A DNA stretch of 64,000 nucleotides, taken from NCBI GenBank assembly GCA_023418925.1, contig JAEZYS010000007.1:17843-81842 (forward strand), given 5' to 3'. Both the position numbers and the translations under genes were made by a program. The number at the start of each line of letters is the position of its first letter. The first letter of the stretch is position 1. The notes below the pieces were generated by a model, which worked only from the letters and a program-made list of their open reading frames with translations, ran no database searches and was not told where the DNA came from. The stretch is from Bacillota bacterium. Lineage in GTDB: Bacteria > Bacillota > Clostridia > Oscillospirales > Ruminococcaceae. Shown one piece after another: positions 60,612-64,000 of the stretch.

Positions 60612-60793
60612 AGGTCTGCCTTTTATTTGGCTACCCCATAAAGACTGACTTGCCTTATTCTAAACAGTATACATCGGCATCAACTGTTTATTCCAGTGCT
60701 GAAGATCTTACTCATTATATATCATGTTGCCTAAATAAAGGTACTTATGAAGATCTGGTTATTGTTTCGGAACAGGATATTAATGAAATTCTA
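60612..60793 (+). pseudogene. Serine hydrolase (beta-lactamase class C-like) fragment
   Basis: The frame LFGYPIKTDLPYSKQ, then YTSASTVYSSAEDLTHYISCCLNKGTYEDLVIVSEQDINEI resembles the stretch after the active site of class C beta-lactamase-like hydrolases (G..STAEDMAHYL..LNGG). It begins right at the end of the IS relic and runs into the antisense end of the kinase gene, so both ends are cut. The assignment rests on one motif region. Confidence 0.55.
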
Positions 60794-62208
60794 GTTTCTT
60801 CATTTATTTTGCTTGACACAGAGATTTTTATATTGTGTTTATCTGCGATTTCTTTTGCAATTGCAAGTCCAAGACCAGTGCCAGTTTTATTTTCTTCAGA
60901 GTTTATTTTATAAAATCTATCGAAAATATGCAGTATATCATCTTCGGATAAGCCGTTTCCATTATTCGTGATAGAAACAAAACACTGTTTTTCATCTGAT
61001 GACATATCAACTTTAACCGAGTTGTTTGGTTTTGAAAACTTCACTGCATTGTCAAGTACAATAATAAACATTTGCCGTAACCGACCATAATCACCATTTA
61101 GCGGAAACTCTGTGACATTACTGTTAAATATTACGGCAATGTCTTTTTTATTTGCAATATGGCGAATGCTATGAACTGCATCCTCAACAACATTTTGCAG
61201 ATTTAAAAGTTCAGTTTCCATTTTAAAATCAGCGTTTTGCAGCTTTGATAGATCAAGAAGATCATTTACAAGTCGTTGAAGATAAATACTTTCGGAAAGC
61301 ATTTGCTTATGATAATCATCCTTTTGAACAGAATCTGTAACAACGCCATCGCAAATTGCTTCCAGCGAGCCTCTTATTACAGTTACTGGAGTTCTCAGCT
61401 CATGTGAAATATTTGATATGAAGTCTCGGCGAAGCTTGTCAAGCCGTTGACTTTCTTTAGAGGCTTCATCAAGTTTTTTGGCAAGTATATCTATAGTCCT
61501 AGCTAATGCGCCGATTTCATCAGTTTGAGAAATTTCTGTTTTAACAGAGTAATCACCATCTGCAAGCTTTTTAGCTGAAGCTTCAATACGTTTTATTGGT
61601 TTTGTAAAGTGTAATGAAAGTAGCATTGACGCACCTATTGAAACAAAAAGAGCCACTACACTACTTAATGCAAAAATTTTAAGGCCGTCTTTAACTGTCG
61701 AATTAATACCCTCAACCGGAGTATGAAGCAGAACAACGGCAATTATTTCGCCGTTGCTGTTTTCAACAGGAGCACCTACTGTTATTGATGGTTCGCCTAT
61801 TGTACTACTGAAACTTTCACTGAACGAGATTTTTCCAGACAGCGCCTCAAGAATAACCTTTTCGCCATCTTCGGGTAATTCTGAATATTTCAGTGTATTC
61901 TTCCCGTTCCCCCGTGTAATCAAGGTTAAATTCTTATCAACAAGCCAGACATCACTCATTGCAATATCATAAAGAAATTTAAGGTATGCTCCGCTTCCAC
62001 CGCCTTGTCTTCCAGAACCATGAGAAGTGTTTTCAAGATAGATTGAAAGCGTTTGCGAGATATTTACCGCTCGTTTTTCAAAATCCTTTTTATAAAGGCT
62101 GATAGTATGCTCTCTAAAAACCGAAATAAAAATTATGCTTATTATTATTGAAAAAATTAGCAGTGACATTGTAAAATACAGAGCTAGTTTTTTTGAAATA
62201 CTATTCAT
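60745..62208 (-). CDS. Two-component sensor histidine kinase
   Basis: A 487-residue membrane kinase: helix 1 at 9-30, an extracellular sensor of about 145 residues, helix 2 near 178-200, a HAMP domain (LHFTKPIKRIEASAKKLADGDY), the H box FISNISHELRTPVTVIRGSLEA, N box QMFIIVLDNAVKFSK, and G boxes FDRFYKINSEENKTGTGLGLAIAKEI. The last 10-12 residues (SCSETITRSS) do not look like a kinase end and are antisense to a hydrolase fragment, so the natural C-terminus was probably replaced by a rearrangement. It overlaps the regulator gene by eight bases. The signal is unknown. Confidence 0.93.
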   Translation of the reverse strand: MNSISKKLALYFTMSLLIFSIIISIIFISVFREHTISLYKKDFEKRAVNISQTLSIYLENTSHGSGRQGGGSGAYLKFLYDIAMSDVWLVDKNLTLITRGNGKNTLKYSELPEDGEKVILEALSGKISFSESFSSTIGEPSITVGAPVENSNGEIIAVVLLHTPVEGINSTVKDGLKIFALSSVVALFVSIGASMLLSLHFTKPIKRIEASAKKLADGDYSVKTEISQTDEIGALARTIDILAKKLDEASKESQRLDKLRRDFISNISHELRTPVTVIRGSLEAICDGVVTDSVQKDDYHKQMLSESIYLQRLVNDLLDLSKLQNADFKMETELLNLQNVVEDAVHSIRHIANKKDIAVIFNSNVTEFPLNGDYGRLRQMFIIVLDNAVKFSKPNNSVKVDMSSDEKQCFVSITNNGNGLSEDDILHIFDRFYKINSEENKTGTGLGLAIAKEIADKHNIKISVSSKINEETRISLISCSETITRSS

Positions 62209-62896
62209 TTCCTGTTACCTCAAATTTATATCCAACACCCCAGACGGTTTTAATGTCCCAGTTCGGATGAGGATGCTCATCAAGCTTTGCCCGAAGTCTT
62301 TTTATATGTGAATCAACAGTTCGGTTATCACCATAATATTCATAACCCCAAAGGCTGTTAAGAAGATTATCCCTTGAAAAAACCTTATTGATGTTTTCAG
62401 CAAGCGTCCATAAAATTTCAATTTCCTTTTTTGTAAGTTCTACAGTATTTTTATTAATATGAACGATAAATTCGTCAAGATTTATTTCAAGATTATCAAA
62501 TTTAAGCAACTGAGCTGATAAGCTTTCTGATGTACGCTCAATTCTTCTTAGTATTGCACGAACCCTTGCCATTGCCTCGCCTGGAGAAAAAGGTTTTACA
62601 ATATAATCGTCAGCTCCGATATCAAGACCCATTATACATTCAAAATCTTCACCCCTTGCTGTAACCATTATTATAGGAGTACTCGAAGTTTTTCTGATTT
62701 CACGACAAACTTCAAAGCCATCTTTTTTAGGCATCATAACGTCAAGAAGCACCATGTCAAACTTATTTTTTCCAAAAACTCTGACTGTTTCTTCTCCGTC
62801 TGATGCTGTGAAAACTGTAAACCCCTCTTTTTTAGCATATTCACTCAATATTGATACAATTTGCTTGTTGTCATCTGCAATAAGAATATTCGGCAT
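62201..62896 (-). CDS. OmpR-family response regulator
   Basis: A 231-residue regulator with receiver residues IADDNKQ, the phosphorylated Asp in MVLLDVMMP, TARGEDFE and DYIVKPFSPGE, and a C-terminal winged helix (VELTKKEIEILWTLAEN, WGYEYYGDNRTVDSHIKRLRAKLDEHP). It precedes and overlaps the kinase gene. Its start abuts repeat copy R6, which supplies the ribosome site. The divergent secreted-protein gene at 63162 is a likely target by position. Confidence 0.95.
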   Translation of the reverse strand: MPNILIADDNKQIVSILSEYAKKEGFTVFTASDGEETVRVFGKNKFDMVLLDVMMPKKDGFEVCREIRKTSSTPIIMVTARGEDFECIMGLDIGADDYIVKPFSPGEAMARVRAILRRIERTSESLSAQLLKFDNLEINLDEFIVHINKNTVELTKKEIEILWTLAENINKVFSRDNLLNSLWGYEYYGDNRTVDSHIKRLRAKLDEHPHPNWDIKTVWGVGYKFEVTGNE

Positions 62897-62988
62897 AAAA
62901 ATCTTAATTCCTTTCTGCTATTTGTTTCGATTTTGTAAAGCAAAATTTCTGCTGTATTTTTAGCAAAAAATGAACAATAGCGACGTGT
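62897..62988 (-). repeat. Copy R6 of the dispersed SD-edged repeat, leader of the response regulator
   Basis: On the minus strand ACGTCGCTATTGTT is followed by TTTTTTGCTAAAAATACAG, the core CAGAAATTTTGCTTT, AAACAAATAGCAGAAAGGAAT and TAAGATTTTTATG. The alignment with R5 continues through the string GATTTTTATG that contains the start codon. The outer GTGAAAATAC hairpin of other copies is lost. Confidence 0.75.
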
Positions 62989-63161
62989 TAATCCTCTTCA
63001 ATAGCTGGTAATAAGATTATATCTTATTATTATGTTTTTTTAATGACTATTAAAATGATTATACCACAAAAACAGATGATTTAAAACACACTTTTGCCAT
63101 AACATGCTGTTACTATATAGACATAGCAAACGCTAAATAAAAATAACAGGAGGATTTCATT

Positions 63162-63662
63162 ATGAAAAACTTAAAAAAGGTTATCGCATTAGCAGCTGCA
63201 ATTGCAGCAATCAGTACAACATCAATCACAGCTTCTGCCGCATCAGCATACAGTACACCTGCAGAAGCAGTAGCAGCACTTACAGGAAGAACAGTTGAAA
63301 GTGTTCAGGAGGAAAAAGCAGAAACAGGAAAGACATACGGCAAAATCGCTTATGAAGCAGGAAAATCAGTTGAATTCAAGACAGAAATGCTTGAAATGAA
63401 AAAAGATATTCTTAAGCAAAAAGTGGAAAGCGGAGCAATTACTCAGGAAAAAGCTGATGAAATTTTAGCGGCAATGGAAACTCAGCAGGCAAACTGTAAT
63501 GGTGACGGAAGCGGTTCGGCTAAAATCGGAAAGAATAATGGCATTGGTTTTGGAAATGGGGGAAAAGCTAATCAAGGACAGAACAAGGGAGTAAACGGAA
63601 AGGGTGCTGGAGGACAGATGAAAGGCAACGGTCAGAGACTAAGAGATGGCTCATGTTCATAA
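63162..63662 (+). CDS. Small secreted protein, DUF2680-like
   Basis: A 166-residue secreted protein with a clear signal peptide (cut near residue 27, ASA-A). Residues 30-110 are helical: YSTPAEAVAALTGRTVESVQEEKAETGKTYGKIAYEAGK and LKQKVESGAITQEKADEILAAMETQQANC, as in DUF2680 proteins. The last 50 residues are Gly/Asn/Lys-rich without structure and end in DGSCS. It is divergent from a two-component system across 265 bp. Related proteins are found beside such systems with unknown roles. Confidence 0.82.
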   Translation: MKNLKKVIALAAAIAAISTTSITASAASAYSTPAEAVAALTGRTVESVQEEKAETGKTYGKIAYEAGKSVEFKTEMLEMKKDILKQKVESGAITQEKADEILAAMETQQANCNGDGSGSAKIGKNNGIGFGNGGKANQGQNKGVNGKGAGGQMKGNGQRLRDGSCS

Positions 63663-63695
63663 TGTAAACAAGTTTAGCGTCTGAAGATAAAATTT

Positions 63696-63725
63696 AGCTG
63701 TAACCACATAACAGTGGTTACAGCT
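63696..63725. terminator. Hairpin between the secreted protein and the IS3 fragment
   Basis: AGCTGTAACCAC and GTGGTTACAGCT form a perfect 12-bp stem with a 6-base loop. The T-run is poor on both strands, so it may be a terminator or an insertion-end structure. Confidence 0.6.
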
Positions 63726-63735
63726 CAGCTTGTAG

Positions 63736-64000
63736 AAAAACCCAGTAAGTGAGCGGCATCTGTTTGTGTTGAAATTCAAGGAGAAATACACAGTCCGGGA
63801 AATGTGCCGTTTCCTTAAAATCAGCGAGCCTGGGTATTACAGATGGCTTTCTAATCAAAGTAAAAAGACAGCCCGTGAGCTTCTTCTGGTCAGAATAAAA
63901 GAAATTATCGCAGAGCATCCGGATAACATAAATTACGGTATAAATAGAATGCAAACAGCTCTGCAGCAGCGTGGAATAGATGTCAGCATCAGAACAGTCT
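63736..64000 (+). mobile_element. IS3-family OrfB transposase, partial
   Basis: An open frame without a clear start runs off the window: FKEKYTVREMCRFLKISEPG, YYRWLSNQSKK, then RIKEIIAEHPDNINYGINRM and LQQRGIDVSIRTV. This is the HTH_21 start of the IS3-type OrfB, before the DDE core. A stop codon at 63733 closes the frame on the left, and no OrfA lies upstream, so the 5' part is missing or the element is truncated here. GTG at 63766 could start a shortened product. Confidence 0.85.

Noticed and set aside
60554..60913. 119-codon plus-strand frame as an intact gene
   Set aside because: Only its middle resembles a hydrolase; its start is in the IS relic and its end is antisense to the kinase.

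Overview
The window comes from a low-GC, endospore-forming member of the Clostridia, most likely a Ruminococcus-like Oscillospiraceae. Three things point that way: a three-gene GerA-type germinant receptor with yqfC-yqfD and ylbJ sporulation genes, AT-rich intergenic DNA with AAAGGA-type ribosome sites, and gut-Firmicute style surface proteins. The species call is inference. The genes are arranged in short operons on both strands. A good parS palindrome at 25840-25855 suggests that this is chromosomal DNA, possibly in the origin half.

Layout. 1-8.9 kb (minus): one operon behind a near-consensus promoter, encoding a TerY-type vWA protein, a PP2C phosphatase, a kinase with a zinc ribbon, a Ca2+-ATPase, two TerD proteins and a beta-helix-TerD fusion that runs off the left edge. 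This is a Ter-type stress system built round calcium and phosphorylation. 9-10.2 kb: rplJ-rplL with an L10 leader. 10.2-13.8 kb: germinant receptor operon. 14-24 kb: YetF-type pair, EAL protein, DUF368 lipid-carrier transporter, HtrA protease, a MITE, and a BceRS-BceAB-type peptide sensing and detoxification module containing a 19-codon ORF. 24-27 kb: yqfCD, parS, ylbJ. 27-34.5 kb: pcrA, an NSS transporter, ychF, and an XRE regulator with two tandemly duplicated membrane genes. 34.5-39.7 kb: an unknown protein, rpiB, upp, glmS and a glycosyltransferase. 39.7-43.7 kb: a Q/N/Y-rich membrane protein and two Big_2-type secreted proteins. 43.8-47.1 kb: tRNA-Leu(CAG), a Crp/Fnr regulator divergent from a ferredoxin, two small fold-like proteins and another ferredoxin. 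47.2-52.5 kb: panD, panC, panB, a PanG-like reductase, coaX and the divergent coaBC, a near-complete route to 4'-phosphopantetheine. 52.6-53.7 kb: an Ntn hydrolase.

The right part (53.7-64 kb) is accessory DNA. It holds two tyrosine-recombinase tails, an inverted 59-bp copy of the tRNA-Leu 3' half, a metalloprotease-like lipoprotein gene broken by an 8-bp tandem duplication, a 1.3-kb-residue repeat adhesin, an internally inverted IS5-family relic, a serine hydrolase fragment, a two-component system divergent from a small secreted protein, and a truncated IS3-type transposase at the edge.

Two signals cut across the gene map. One is a dispersed, roughly 100-bp hairpin repeat whose right edge is the Shine-Dalgarno sequence of unrelated genes; at least four copies directly abut start codons and one stem shows compensatory changes. 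The other is a 110-bp MITE whose 15-bp terminal repeat matches the decayed IS5-family element 41 kb away.
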